A stretch of 64,000 nt of DNA from NCBI GenBank assembly GCA_000814665.1, contig JWIH01000016.1, positions 297,409 to 361,408 of the forward strand, in the 5' to 3' direction. This DNA is from Pseudoalteromonas flavipulchra NCIMB 2033 = ATCC BAA-314. GTDB taxonomy: Bacteria > Pseudomonadota > Gammaproteobacteria > Enterobacterales > Alteromonadaceae. Shown one piece after another: positions 34,201 through 43,864 of this stretch. Numbering within the stretch: position 1 is the first letter of the stretch; the number at the start of each line of letters is the position of its first letter. The position numbers and the translations under genes were made by a program. The notes under the pieces were generated by a model that was not told where the DNA came from, searched no databases, and saw only the letters and a list, made by a program, of their open reading frames with translations.

Positions 34201-37200
34201 ATATGAAAAGCGCCAGATTGTGTAGCTAATTGCTCGCTGGTAAGCATCGCTTGCTGCTGCGCGGGCACGATGATTTCATCAAGTGATTGTGATGTTGATG
34301 CGACCGGTAAAGGCTCATTGGTGTTGCTAGCTTGTTGTGATACCAGTTGCGCTATCGTTTTGCTTTGCAAAAATTGACTCAAACTGATGTCAACGTTACA
34401 GCTAGAGTGCATTTTAGCCACCAATGTCATTGCACTTAAAGAGTGGCCGCCCAAGGCAAAAAAGTCATCATCAATGCCTACTAGCTCAACTTCAAGTTGC
34501 GTCTGCCATAGATCACAAAGCTGTTGCTCTAATGGCGTGCGTGGTGCTCGATATGGTGTCTGTGATACTAGTGCGACGCTTGGTAAGCTGCGGCTGTCCA
34601 CTTTACCAGAGGCGAGCACAGGCAGTTGTTCGAGCCAACACGTGGCACTTGGCAGCATATAATCTGGCAATTGTGGTTGTAGCCACTTCACAATCTCGGT
34701 GTGAGAGAGGGTTTGGTCGCCAGTAAAATAAGCAATGAGATGGTTGTTTTGCTGTACTTTGACGCAAGCTTGGTTGATTTGCGGGTGCAGGTTAAGTAAG
34801 TGTTCTATTTCTTGTAGCTCGATGCGATAGCCACGAATTTTTACCTGCTCATCGGCACGTCCTAAAAATTGGATCTCGCCGTTTGCCAGATACCGCGCCT
34901 GATCGCCCGTGCGATACATACGTGTTCCGTGCCAGTTAATAAAGCGCGACGCCGTCTGCTCTGCAAGGTTAACATAGCCTCGTGCGACACTTGTGCCACC
35001 AATCAGGATCTCTCCTTGACAAAAGGGTGGCAGCGCCTTGAGGTTGGCATCAACGATTTGAATATCAACATGAGCCAGCGGTGCGCCAATATTATTGAAA
35101 TAGCGTGAGTGTAGCGGCTGATGGTTTGCTGTTGCCGTTACTGTGGTTTCGGTTGGACCATATTCAATATGAAGAAGAGGCGTCCATGCCTCCATGAGAT
35201 TGCGGTCACAAGGCTCACCACCCGTGATAACACGACGTAGGGCATGGTGGTCGGGCGGCGTACCGATGGCACTTAAAAATGCCGGAACTGAGACTAAGTG
35301 ACTGATCTTTTGGCTAACGAGCGCGTCACGTATCACGGCTGGCGACTTTGCACTTGCCTCATTCATGATCACCCAGCAAGCACCATTGAGCAGTGTTAAA
35401 AAGAGTGGCTCTACGGACGCGTCGAAAAAGTACGGAGCCAGACTCAGTGTTTTTTCACTTGAGTTAAAATTGTAAGCCGCAGTTGCGCTTTGAACCAAAG
35501 CCTGAACTTGCCGCTGCTCTACCATAACGCCTTTTGGTTTGCCGGTACTTCCAGAAGTATAAATAATATATGCAAGTGATGAATGACACGGTGAGTGTGC
35601 TTGATCTGAATTGAAAACAGGAGCTGGTTGTTGTGCTAACTCGTCAATGTTTTGCACCTTTGTGATTGCGCTAAAACACATGGCCGTATTCAAGGTTGCT
35701 TGATGACAAAGTAGCAGGTTAGCACCACTGTCTTGCAACATAAACTCACTACGTGCTTGGCCTTGCTCTGGGTTGAGCGGTAGATATCCAGCACCCGCTC
35801 CAAGCGTTGCTAATATGGCGACTATCATCTCTGGACTGCGCTCAAACATCAGCGCGACAACAGGATTTTGCTCGTGGATCAACTGTGCTTGGAGTTGCAA
35901 AACCAGGTGCTGAACACGCGCAGCGAGTGTTTGGTAAGTAATGACCCCATCGTTGATTTGTAATGCTGGTGCATCTGGAGTTGCTGAGGCGCAGGCCAAA
36001 AATTGTTGATATAGTGATAGGGTTGAAGTTTGCTTAACGGTGGTCGCTGGTGGCTTTGTACTTGGGTGAGACGTTGATAATTGCTCAAGGGCGACGTCGC
36101 TGTGTTCTACCTGCTGTACCAATAATTGCTGATAGGTGTGGGCAAATTGCTGTGCAAACGCATCATCAAACTTATTGGGATCAAGACTTATCTGTCCTTG
36201 CAAATTTGTATTGCTATCATCAAATGCCAGACGGAAATCACATTTAATCGGGTTATATAAAGACTCGTTAGTAAAAGCATCAACCGCTGAAAATGGTAAC
36301 GCAAACTCGTCCATAAGCTCGCTGGCAAATCTCTGTACACTAAACATCAGGCTTGGCTGAGGTGAGTGTTTTCCCTCACTCAAACAGGCAACTTGTTGAT
36401 CATAAGGATAACTTTGGTATTGTTTTGCGGCGCGCACGGTCTCATGAACTTGCTGCACGAGGCTGGCAAAACTTTGGCGATAATCTAGCTTCACTCTAAG
36501 CACTAAGGTGTTGACAAAAAAGCCAATCATTTCTTGCGTTTGCGGGTGATCTCGATTATCCGATGGCGCACCAATCACGATGTCTGTTTCACCGCTATGA
36601 AGTGCCAAAATATAACAGTAATGGGCAAGCAACACGCTGTACACTGTGGTATTTAATGATTTTGCTAGGGCACGCAATGCCTGACTTTGCTGTGGTGAAA
36701 GCGCAAAATAGTGCGTGAGCGATTCGGTTTCGTGTGTTTGTGTAGCGAACAGTGGTGCAATTTGTGTGGCATGAGCGCCTGCAAGTTGCGTTTGCCAATA
36801 ACTGTGTGCAGCGCTTTGTTCTTGCCTTTGTTGCCACTTGGCAAAGTCAAAATAGCTTAATGGCTTAATGCTTTCTCCTCGTAGCAAGCTAACCAGATCG
36901 CGCAACATGACTCGCATTGACCAAGCATCAAAGACGATATGATGCCAAAGGAAAAGCATAAAACGCCTTTGCTCAAGCTCAATAATACAGACTCTAAAGG
37001 GAGCTTGGGTATGGAGATCAAACGGCGTGTGAATGTGCTCTCTTACCAGTGTTTGTACATGAGCCAAAGTGGTTGCTCGGTGAGACTCGACCGCAAGAGG
37101 TTGTAAGGTTGCTCGGCAGTTAAAATGCTCAGCATCGGTTTCAATCACACTCGTTAGGATAGGGTGATGGACAAGCAGCTGTGCTAGTGCCGAGATTATG

Positions 37201-37529
37201 TCTTGTTGCTGCGCTGGATCATTCAGCTCAACCAGCATTGGAATATGATAAGCACAGGACTTTGGTGCACGTTTGTCTACATACAGCAACCTTGCCTGGG
37301 CATTGGAAAGCGGCACTGGTTTTAATAATGGCCAACTTAAAAAGGCTGCTTCGGAGCAGATCTGGTGGGCGCTTAGTAGCGCCAATAGTTCAGCTTTATG
37401 CGCTTTGAGTGCCGTTAGCAAAGTTGGCGCTACGTTACCCTCATATCCCAGTGCCAAGGTATTTTGCTCAGACACCCACACGCGCAACTGCTGCGCGTGA
37501 AGGTCGTTCAGTAAAGATGTTAACTCCAT
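31218..37529 (-). CDS. NRPS, modules 3 and 4: docking-C-A-T-C-A-T
   Basis: 2103 residues. In order: TubC-like docking domain (about 1-55); C domain (about 70-500) with HHIVFDA at 196-202, where Ala replaces the usual Gly; A domain (about 510-1000; YIIYTSGSTGKPKG, EYGPTE); carrier GGHS; second C domain with HHIAFDG; second A domain (LIFTSGTTGEPKG, EYGLSE); carrier GGSS (Ser2048); C-terminal tail ending EFEMEL. My reading of the codes is DAEVIGEVTK for module 3 (acidic at 239 and 322, suggesting a basic residue) and DACAYGEVTK for module 4, which I cannot assign. The second A domain has a deviant A8 loop, KQWDLHGHRVEPGEIE instead of QVKIRGFRIELGEIE. It starts 2 bp after the upstream NRPS stop. 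Confidence 0.93.
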   Translation of the reverse strand: MELTSLLNDLHAQQLRVWVSEQNTLALGYEGNVAPTLLTALKAHKAELLALLSAHQICSEAAFLSWPLLKPVPLSNAQARLLYVDKRAPKSCAYHIPMLVELNDPAQQQDIISALAQLLVHHPILTSVIETDAEHFNCRATLQPLAVESHRATTLAHVQTLVREHIHTPFDLHTQAPFRVCIIELEQRRFMLFLWHHIVFDAWSMRVMLRDLVSLLRGESIKPLSYFDFAKWQQRQEQSAAHSYWQTQLAGAHATQIAPLFATQTHETESLTHYFALSPQQSQALRALAKSLNTTVYSVLLAHYCYILALHSGETDIVIGAPSDNRDHPQTQEMIGFFVNTLVLRVKLDYRQSFASLVQQVHETVRAAKQYQSYPYDQQVACLSEGKHSPQPSLMFSVQRFASELMDEFALPFSAVDAFTNESLYNPIKCDFRLAFDDSNTNLQGQISLDPNKFDDAFAQQFAHTYQQLLVQQVEHSDVALEQLSTSHPSTKPPATTVKQTSTLSLYQQFLACASATPDAPALQINDGVITYQTLAARVQHLVLQLQAQLIHEQNPVVALMFERSPEMIVAILATLGAGAGYLPLNPEQGQARSEFMLQDSGANLLLCHQATLNTAMCFSAITKVQNIDELAQQPAPVFNSDQAHSPCHSSLAYIIYTSGSTGKPKGVMVEQRQVQALVQSATAAYNFNSSEKTLSLAPYFFDASVEPLFLTLLNGACWVIMNEASAKSPAVIRDALVSQKISHLVSVPAFLSAIGTPPDHHALRRVITGGEPCDRNLMEAWTPLLHIEYGPTETTVTATANHQPLHSRYFNNIGAPLAHVDIQIVDANLKALPPFCQGEILIGGTSVARGYVNLAEQTASRFINWHGTRMYRTGDQARYLANGEIQFLGRADEQVKIRGYRIELQEIEHLLNLHPQINQACVKVQQNNHLIAYFTGDQTLSHTEIVKWLQPQLPDYMLPSATCWLEQLPVLASGKVDSRSLPSVALVSQTPYRAPRTPLEQQLCDLWQTQLEVELVGIDDDFFALGGHSLSAMTLVAKMHSSCNVDISLSQFLQSKTIAQLVSQQASNTNEPLPVASTSQSLDEIIVPAQQQAMLTSEQLATQSGAFHIPLQLKCQNGLQQQALQHAIYQLVERHAILRTRYTQQQQGRWAYKDEQGMPTCETLINTPHSEFIAQTFDLENDAPLRLGLYHQDDEFGVLLVFHHIAFDGWSTQVLLDELNTLLSGHSLAPTSLQFRDYAYWQSTQQYDEAAAFWQQHLIDIDVTPWPTDEPRQALFDHQGEAFPFTLSATLTAELRALAKSHQVSMYNLLLCAFQLALCAWDSRESIVVGSPTDNRDSAFKDTLGYFVNTLPMPLHVDLNKSFSDYLRQSQTLLLAAKSHQQLPLESIAAQLGLIRGVGVSPLFQVFFTFDQFSLPTAQYQHFEVASDTAQQNQYHPAKFDWNLVIKDMPDQLIGQLIVARSRYQSSRCQQFVHFFCRYLENLCQYNEKPLLQCPLVSTEYLQQVISETRLSQPNDAFLVQFAKTVAAYPERTALSFAEQTVSYRELDLFSDHLAAQLIASNDEGSPVALYFDKGIEAPIAMLAALKAGMPFVSLSANHPVARRQEIMAKAQAKLLLSRTPLSWNALPTLTFDVQTLQQSTQLRPFSANNHATDKLAYLIFTSGTTGEPKGAMLSYQGLANLCSEKRNTHKLEGNTQVVTSQYAEYVFDACICEIFPALAAGAKLEIIPEPIRKDPQQLCRYLKAKQVNVAFIPTVFINQFPKWIADINLTVLYSGGSRLDPVSHKLAEHHFNEYGLSETSVTATLSEVYPNTPITIGKPIRNTRCYVLDSFMRILPDGALGELYIAGDCVGLGYWQAPKQTAKHYIDYRLRGDNNHFSDEKLYRSGDLVRKNQQGEFEFVARADKQWDLHGHRVEPGEIEYKLKAHPDVEHAVAHLHLNETGKVLLGYVVLNANTKCDVNDLLQWLNQQLPGYMQLAAISQIDALPMTVNGKLDTTQLIIPMLQDSITYIAPETELQQQLANAWQQVLKVSEIGLQHDFFALGGSSIQAAQVTALCSQALGNEIAVATLLTYPQLDAFATQVEQQLNALASSEDCEFEMEL

Positions 37530-37531
37530 GA

Positions 37532-40500
37532 CTATAGCTCCATCACCTGCGAAGAGGTGGTGGCAGGTGCGTCTTGAGATTGGGTGATATCACCCAGCTC
37601 TATGGTGTCTAGGTATTGCGCCAGAGCCGCAACCGATGGGTTGGCAATGATCGCTGATAACGGGATCGCAATCTGGTGCCATTTATGGGCATTGCGCACG
37701 AGCTGCACTGCTAAGATGGAGTTACCACCTAGACGATAGAAATTATCATGGATACCGACTTGTTCCAGTTCTAATGTGGTTTGCCAAATTTGGCACAGCG
37801 TCTGTTCAAGCGCAGTGCGCGGCGCGGCGTATTGGTTTGATGATGACATTTGCGGTAGCGGTAGTGCTTTGCTATCTAGCTTTCCGTTTACGGTGAGTGG
37901 CATCGCCGTGAGTTGGGTGATGCTATCCGGTACCATATATGCTGGCAGCTGCGTTCGTAGATGGTTAAGTAACAGCTCGGCGTCAAAATAAGCATGGTTT
38001 TCCATCACAGCATAGCCACTTAGCGCCGTTTGATTTTGGCGTGTATAGGTGATCACTGCTGCTTCTTTAACACCGCTACAGCTGAGCAATTGGGATTCGA
38101 CTTCACCAAGCTCGATACGATGGCCCCTGATCTTCACTTGGTTATCCAAACGACCTAGGTATTCTAAATGACCGCTTGGTAATAATCTGGCGTTATCACC
38201 GGTTTTGTAAACGCGAGTGAGTTTGCCATTGAGCGTTAGCTCGAAAAAGCGAGTGGCGCTCAGCTCTGGTTGGTTCAAATACCCAATCGCCAAACCTGCA
38301 CCAGAGATAAACAGCTCTCCAGGACAACCCACAGGTACGGGACGTAACTGACTATCCAGCACCCAAGCCTGCATATCATTGAGCGGCACGCCAATGTCAG
38401 CAATCTGGGTATTCATGTTAGGGTGTAAAGGTTGATAGGTGACATGTACTGTGGTTTCAGTAATACCGTACATATTGACCAATTGAATACGCTGACCAAA
38501 GCGTTGCCACCAAGGACTCAGTTTATCGTAGTTGAGCTGCTCACCACCAAAGATCACAGTGCTAAGGCTATCGAGCGACGCCGCCGCAGAAATGGCAACA
38601 TCACTAAAATTATAGAATGCACTGGGAGTTTGGTTAAGCACGGTGACAGCAAATTGCTCACACTGCTTTACAAAACCAAAACTGTCTCTTGCTTCTTCGT
38701 AACTTGGAATAAACAACCGACCGCCATGACACAGTGCTCCCCATATTTCCCAAACACTAAAGTCAAAAATCGTATCGTGATAAAGCACCCAAGTATCTTC
38801 GCTATTAAAGTGGTAAAGCGGTTGACTGGCAGATAGCAAGCGCGCAACATTTTTATGGCTTTGAATAACGCCCTTAGGTTGGCCCGTCGTACCTGAGGTG
38901 TAAATTATGTAGGCTGCAGAATCAGGCGACGGTTGGCAAAGTGCAATATCGCAAGGCGCGAATGTATTATCCAAGTTTAACAATGGCCAATTTGATTGCT
39001 CATTTTCGCTCAAGCTTTGCTGACTTATGGTGTTAGTTAATACTAACTTGAGCTGAGCATCGTCAATAATAAAAGCATTGCGGGCAGCTGGCGCTCTTGG
39101 CGATAGCGGCACATAAGCGGCGCCAGCTTTCATGATGGCGAGCATTGCAACCACAGTGTCAATGCCGGGCTGCAGATATAGGCCGATATACTCAAGCGTG
39201 CCATACTGCTTAAGAATATGTGCAGCAAGGCTGTCTGACCGAGTACTTAACTCCTGATAGCTTAACTCCGTTTGACTGGTGATAAGTGCAGTTTGCTGGT
39301 TGCGAGACTGCGCGTGATGCGTAAATAGTGACAGCAAATCTTGGCTTTGGTGCTGCGCTATTTGAACATCGCGCTCAATATGGTTTTGTAAACTCAACTG
39401 CTCAAGTGGTAATTGCCCATCAACGCTGATAAGTTGCGCGAGAATATGACTAAAGTTGTCACTTAAGGCATCGATAAACCAAGGATCGTAGCGGTTTAAG
39501 TCAAACTCCCATAACATAGTGACCGAATCATCCTGATCTTGCCCCATACGGGTAAGCACCACGATATTTATCTCAAACTTAGCCGCTTGACTGCTGATCG
39601 CCTCGAAATACTCAATATCATCTAATCCCGGAAGCGTGAGCTCTGGGAGTGGTGAATCATGGAAGCTAAAACAGATCTGGAATAACGGATTGACGCCTTT
39701 GATGCGCTCAGGGTTTACGTCCGCGACGACTTCAGTAAATGGTAGGGTTTGATTGGCCAGCATATCGTTACTGACTTCAAAACAATGCTGTACCAGTTGT
39801 TCAACAGACATTTCTGGTGTTTGCTGTACTCGCGCCACTACGGTGCTGACGAGCATACCAATGGTATCATCCACATTGGTGTAGCCTCGGTTTGCAACGC
39901 CAGAACCAATACAAATATCCTGATCGCCACTAAAGCGCGAAAGGACAATATTTAATGCCGCAAGGGCAACGGCGAATGGCGTGATCTGATGCGCTTGGCT
40001 GTAGGCTTTTAAATTGTTCCATAGCGAACGAGGCAGTTTAACTCGGTGTGCGCGACCACGTTCGGTTGCGGTTTCGCCGAGACGAGAAACAGGTAAGTTA
40101 ATACGGCTCGGTGCGTCTTGAAGTTGTGCCTTCCAAAATTGACGTTGCAACTCGGCTTGCTCTGTTCCCAACCATTGATGCTGATAGGCTGCGTAATCGG
40201 CGTATTGTGTGATCTCAGGCAAAGTACCTTGGCTTGCGCCATTCAAGCGCTGTTTATAACAACTAAATAGGTGATCAAGGAAGATGTTAGAAGACCAACC
40301 ATCATGTACTAAGTGGTGTTCAATATGAATAAGTACATGTTTAGATTCGCTAATTTTTACAATTGCCCAGCGTGCCAGCGGTAATTGGTCAATCGCAAAA
40401 ATATCATTCATATGACCATTAACGAGTTTATCGACCTCAGCTAATGCTTGTGCTTCTTGATACTCACTAAAGTCAAAGTAAGGCACGTCTTGCTGGTAGT

Positions 40501-42514
40501 GCTTTGCAATATACTGCAGCGGCTCATGTAAGTCGTAGCTAGTACGGAAAATCGCATGGTTATCAACGATATCTTGTAATGCACCTTGTAGTGCAGGTAC
40601 ATTTAAATCGCCACTGAATGTGATCGTACACTTTGCATGATAGGCTTTATCGCTTGGATCGGCTTTGGCTAAAAACCAAATCGCGCGTTGTTGCAGTGAT
40701 AGCGGGGCGACTTCCTCAAAATCAGCACCGCGCTTTGGAATCGCAATGGTTTCAAAGTGTTGAGTTTGCATTGCTTGCCATACTTGTCCAGCACTACGAT
40801 AGCGATAGATTAGATGTGTTGGCACGCTTAAGCCGAGCTGCTGAAATAACTGGTTGCTAAGGTTGATTGCGGAGATGGAGTCTCCACCTTGTTGGAAAAA
40901 ATCTTGTTGCCAGCCAAGACCTGGCAAACAGAAACCTTGAAACTGCGCTAAAAAAGCTTGTTGTTCTTGGCTAAGTTGATCTTGCGGTTGGTCTTGTTGG
41001 CTACTTAATTCGTAATTAGCGAGTGCGCGGCTATCTACCTTCCCGTTTTCGGTCATGGGTAATGCGTCTAAACATTGATAGTGATCAGGCAGCATATAGT
41101 CTGGCAGTAGCTTTTCTGCTAACTGGCTGATGTGTTGTCCAAGGTCTGCTGTAGGTTCACTATGAGGAACGATAAATGCTACCAAGAACTTAGCATTACC
41201 TCGTTGTACTACTTGGCAGCTTGCAAGTTTTACTGCCTCATGTTGGGCAACAACTTTTTCTATTTCACCTAACTCAATACGAAATCCGCGTAGCTTAATT
41301 TGGTTGTCATTACGACCAACAAAATGATAATTATCACCGTCAAAACTTACTAAGTCGCCAGTTTTATAAAGTCTAGCGAAGTGCACAGGGTCGACTTCTG
41401 CTTGATAATAGGGGTTGGCGATAAATCGAGATTTTGTGAGTTCAGGACGGTTCAAGTATCCTTTAGCCAAACCTGCACCACTAATATAGAGCTCGCCGAT
41501 AGCGCCATTGGCTACTTGTTGCAATTGCTCATCTAGCACATAAAGTCTGGTATTCACAAAAGGTTGACCAATATTAAATTCGGAGTCGGCATTGGTATAT
41601 TCATTGGCGCAGGTGCACACGGTATATTCGGTAGGACCATAACCGTTAAACACTCGCGTGACTTCTGAAAGTCGAGAAAGCATTTCTAGATTTGGGGTTT
41701 CTCCAGCGACGATTAATTTGCGCATAGAGCGCAAATCTCGGGGGTCCATCAAAGCCAGCAATGCAGGAGGGATAGCGCCAAATTGAATCGCATTTTTTGA
41801 GATCAATTGGCTGAGCGCTTTGGCATCACGTCGCTCGGTTTCTGTCGTTACAAATACAGTTTGGCCCAACATGATATGCACGAGCAGCTCAAATACACTG
41901 GCATCGAAAATATAAGAGGCAAACATCATAACGCGGTCAAGTTGGTCTAGTTCAAAGCGGCCAATTTGTGACTCGGCTAAATAAAGTAAATTTTGGTAAG
42001 GTACTTCTACGCCTTTTGGCGTGCCAGTGGTGCCCGAGGTGTAGATCACATAGGCAATATCACTCATTTTATAATCAGGAGTAACAAAGGCTTGCGTTGC
42101 AGGAGATTCGATCAACACTTGAGGTGTGTGGCCAAATTGTGGCAGCGCTTGATAATGCCCATGGGTGACGATAAGCGCCGGTTGGCTATCTTCAAGAATA
42201 AACTCGCAGCGAGCTTTGGGTGCCTCAGTGGAAATAGGGATATAACCCAATCCTGATTTGATTGCCGCTAAGATCCCCACGACCATATCAATGCCGCGCT
42301 CGAGATATAGTGCCACATAAGGCGATTGAGATTGGCTCAGATTCGCTTGTTGCTGAATATTCGCGGCGACTCGTGTTACCTGCTCTTCAAGTGCTTTATA
42401 GGTGACTTGCGTACCGTTAAATACCAGTGCAACTTTATTGGCGTATTGGCTGAATGCCTGCGTTAATAAGATCTGCGGCTGAGTGCTGTAATCAATAGGA
42501 GACTGGGCGGTCAT
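37532..42514 (-). CDS. NRPS, initiation and second module: A-T-C-A-T
   Basis: 1660 residues. In order: A domain (about 20-500; YVIYTSGTTGTPKG, FDAS, NGYGPTE, IKLRGFRIELGEIE, GKVD), carrier (Ser546 in GGDS), C domain (about 600-1050; HHLVHDG at 733-739), second A domain (about 1060-1540; FDFS, NMYGITE), carrier (Ser1599 in GGNS), C-terminal tail ending SSQVMEL. Beginning with A rather than C marks it as the chain-starting enzyme, with a free amino end. The module 2 code reads DFWNIGMVHK, the standard Thr code. Module 1 reads DAFAIAGVCK, nearest to Phe/Tyr-type codes. It is first in the operon; AAAGGATT precedes the ATG. No MbtH-like gene accompanies it. Confidence 0.93.
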   Translation of the reverse strand: MTAQSPIDYSTQPQILLTQAFSQYANKVALVFNGTQVTYKALEEQVTRVAANIQQQANLSQSQSPYVALYLERGIDMVVGILAAIKSGLGYIPISTEAPKARCEFILEDSQPALIVTHGHYQALPQFGHTPQVLIESPATQAFVTPDYKMSDIAYVIYTSGTTGTPKGVEVPYQNLLYLAESQIGRFELDQLDRVMMFASYIFDASVFELLVHIMLGQTVFVTTETERRDAKALSQLISKNAIQFGAIPPALLALMDPRDLRSMRKLIVAGETPNLEMLSRLSEVTRVFNGYGPTEYTVCTCANEYTNADSEFNIGQPFVNTRLYVLDEQLQQVANGAIGELYISGAGLAKGYLNRPELTKSRFIANPYYQAEVDPVHFARLYKTGDLVSFDGDNYHFVGRNDNQIKLRGFRIELGEIEKVVAQHEAVKLASCQVVQRGNAKFLVAFIVPHSEPTADLGQHISQLAEKLLPDYMLPDHYQCLDALPMTENGKVDSRALANYELSSQQDQPQDQLSQEQQAFLAQFQGFCLPGLGWQQDFFQQGGDSISAINLSNQLFQQLGLSVPTHLIYRYRSAGQVWQAMQTQHFETIAIPKRGADFEEVAPLSLQQRAIWFLAKADPSDKAYHAKCTITFSGDLNVPALQGALQDIVDNHAIFRTSYDLHEPLQYIAKHYQQDVPYFDFSEYQEAQALAEVDKLVNGHMNDIFAIDQLPLARWAIVKISESKHVLIHIEHHLVHDGWSSNIFLDHLFSCYKQRLNGASQGTLPEITQYADYAAYQHQWLGTEQAELQRQFWKAQLQDAPSRINLPVSRLGETATERGRAHRVKLPRSLWNNLKAYSQAHQITPFAVALAALNIVLSRFSGDQDICIGSGVANRGYTNVDDTIGMLVSTVVARVQQTPEMSVEQLVQHCFEVSNDMLANQTLPFTEVVADVNPERIKGVNPLFQICFSFHDSPLPELTLPGLDDIEYFEAISSQAAKFEINIVVLTRMGQDQDDSVTMLWEFDLNRYDPWFIDALSDNFSHILAQLISVDGQLPLEQLSLQNHIERDVQIAQHQSQDLLSLFTHHAQSRNQQTALITSQTELSYQELSTRSDSLAAHILKQYGTLEYIGLYLQPGIDTVVAMLAIMKAGAAYVPLSPRAPAARNAFIIDDAQLKLVLTNTISQQSLSENEQSNWPLLNLDNTFAPCDIALCQPSPDSAAYIIYTSGTTGQPKGVIQSHKNVARLLSASQPLYHFNSEDTWVLYHDTIFDFSVWEIWGALCHGGRLFIPSYEEARDSFGFVKQCEQFAVTVLNQTPSAFYNFSDVAISAAASLDSLSTVIFGGEQLNYDKLSPWWQRFGQRIQLVNMYGITETTVHVTYQPLHPNMNTQIADIGVPLNDMQAWVLDSQLRPVPVGCPGELFISGAGLAIGYLNQPELSATRFFELTLNGKLTRVYKTGDNARLLPSGHLEYLGRLDNQVKIRGHRIELGEVESQLLSCSGVKEAAVITYTRQNQTALSGYAVMENHAYFDAELLLNHLRTQLPAYMVPDSITQLTAMPLTVNGKLDSKALPLPQMSSSNQYAAPRTALEQTLCQIWQTTLELEQVGIHDNFYRLGGNSILAVQLVRNAHKWHQIAIPLSAIIANPSVAALAQYLDTIELGDITQSQDAPATTSSQVMEL

Positions 42515-42676
42515 TGAAGTAATCCTTTAAATATAAAAATGCTCTTTGTGTACAATATGTAAAGAATGTGTTTGAAATGTGTATTTTGTGATTTTGAGTT
42601 GGATTGCCGTCTTCTCAGCTTTTGCATATGACAAAAAGTCGCTACCATGGGGCATCAAACCAACCAAGGAATCATC

Positions 42677-43864
42677 ATGAAAATCAAACCTCTGGGCACG
42701 CCCTTTTCGGCAACTGCTTGCAAAATATTACTCTGCGGTGGTGGCGAGTTAGGAAAAGAAGTCGTTATCGAATTTAAGCGCTTAGGTGCAGAAGTGATTG
42801 TCTTAGATCGCTACGACAATGCGCCAGCGATGCAAGTGGCAGATCGCAGCTATACCTTGTCTATGTTGGATGGTGAAAAACTCAAAGCGATTATTGAACA
42901 AGAGCAACCTGATTATATCGTGCCGGAAATCGAAGCCATTGCGACGGATAAGCTGGTGGAATTAGAGGCTGAAGGTTACACGGTGGTGCCAACCGCCAAA
43001 GCGGCTCAACTGACCATGAACCGTGAAGGGATCCGCCGTCTTGCCGCTGAAACGCTTGGGCTTGCTACTTCACCCTATCAATTTGTTGATACCTTGGCAG
43101 ACTTTAATGCTGCTGTCGCGCGTATCGGTATGCCATGTGTGGTTAAGCCTATCATGAGCTCGTCAGGTAAAGGGCAAAGTGTGATTAAAAGTGCCGCGGA
43201 TATCGAAGCCGCTTGGCACTATGCTCAAGAAGGTGGGCGTGCAGGTCAGGGCAGAGTGATTGTGGAAGGTTTTGTTGATTTTGACTATGAAATTACGCTG
43301 CTAACCGTACGCCATATCGATGGCACGAGTTTTTGTGAGCCAATTGGACATGTGCAACAAGACGGTGATTATCAGCAAAGCTGGCAGCCGCAGCAGATGT
43401 CAGCACTCGCGCTAGAGCGCAGTAAAGCGATGGCTGAAAAAGTCACGGCAGCACTGGGCGGTCGTGGTCTGTTTGGCGTTGAACTCTTTATTAAGGGTGA
43501 TGAAGTTTACTTTAGCGAAGTCTCACCAAGGCCACATGATACCGGCATGGTTACGCTTATCTCGCAAGATTTAAGTGAGTTTGCGCTGCATGCTCGGGCA
43601 ATTTTAGGTTTGCCTATTCCTACCATTCACTTCAATGGGCCATCAGCATCTAGCGTGATCCTTGTCGAAGGGGAGTCAACACAATTACAGTTTAACAATC
43701 TTGCACAGGCGCTTGCAGAGCCACTAACGGATATTCGTTTGTTTGGTAAACTAGAGGTGAGTGGCAAGCGCAGAATGGGTGTGGCGTTAGCGCGCGCAGG
43801 CTCGGCTGAAAGTGCTGTCGAGAAAGCCAAGCAAGTGGTTGCAAAAGTAGGAATTACGTTATGA
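42677..43864 (+). CDS. purT: Phosphoribosylglycinamide formyltransferase 2
   Basis: An ATP-grasp enzyme that makes formyl-GAR from GAR, formate and ATP in purine synthesis. The 395-residue protein follows E. coli PurT (392) throughout: [91 protein letters not shown], and [19 protein letters not shown] 42677 is chosen; an ATG 30 bp upstream adds residues absent from the family. Divergent from the NRPS operon with about 160 bp between. Its stop overlaps the next start. Confidence 0.97.
   Translation: MKIKPLGTPFSATACKILLCGGGELGKEVVIEFKRLGAEVIVLDRYDNAPAMQVADRSYTLSMLDGEKLKAIIEQEQPDYIVPEIEAIATDKLVELEAEGYTVVPTAKAAQLTMNREGIRRLAAETLGLATSPYQFVDTLADFNAAVARIGMPCVVKPIMSSSGKGQSVIKSAADIEAAWHYAQEGGRAGQGRVIVEGFVDFDYEITLLTVRHIDGTSFCEPIGHVQQDGDYQQSWQPQQMSALALERSKAMAEKVTAALGGRGLFGVELFIKGDEVYFSEVSPRPHDTGMVTLISQDLSEFALHARAILGLPIPTIHFNGPSASSVILVEGESTQLQFNNLAQALAEPLTDIRLFGKLEVSGKRRMGVALARAGSAESAVEKAKQVVAKVGITL

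Noticed and set aside
28009-42256. Many plus- and minus-strand reading frames across the NRPS genes
   Set aside because: They are shadows of the long NRPS frames without domains or ribosome sites.
25852-42514. Epimerisation, methylation or oxidation domains in the NRPSs
   Set aside because: I looked between each A, T and C block; spacing leaves no room and no motif was seen. Dual C/E activity cannot be judged by eye.
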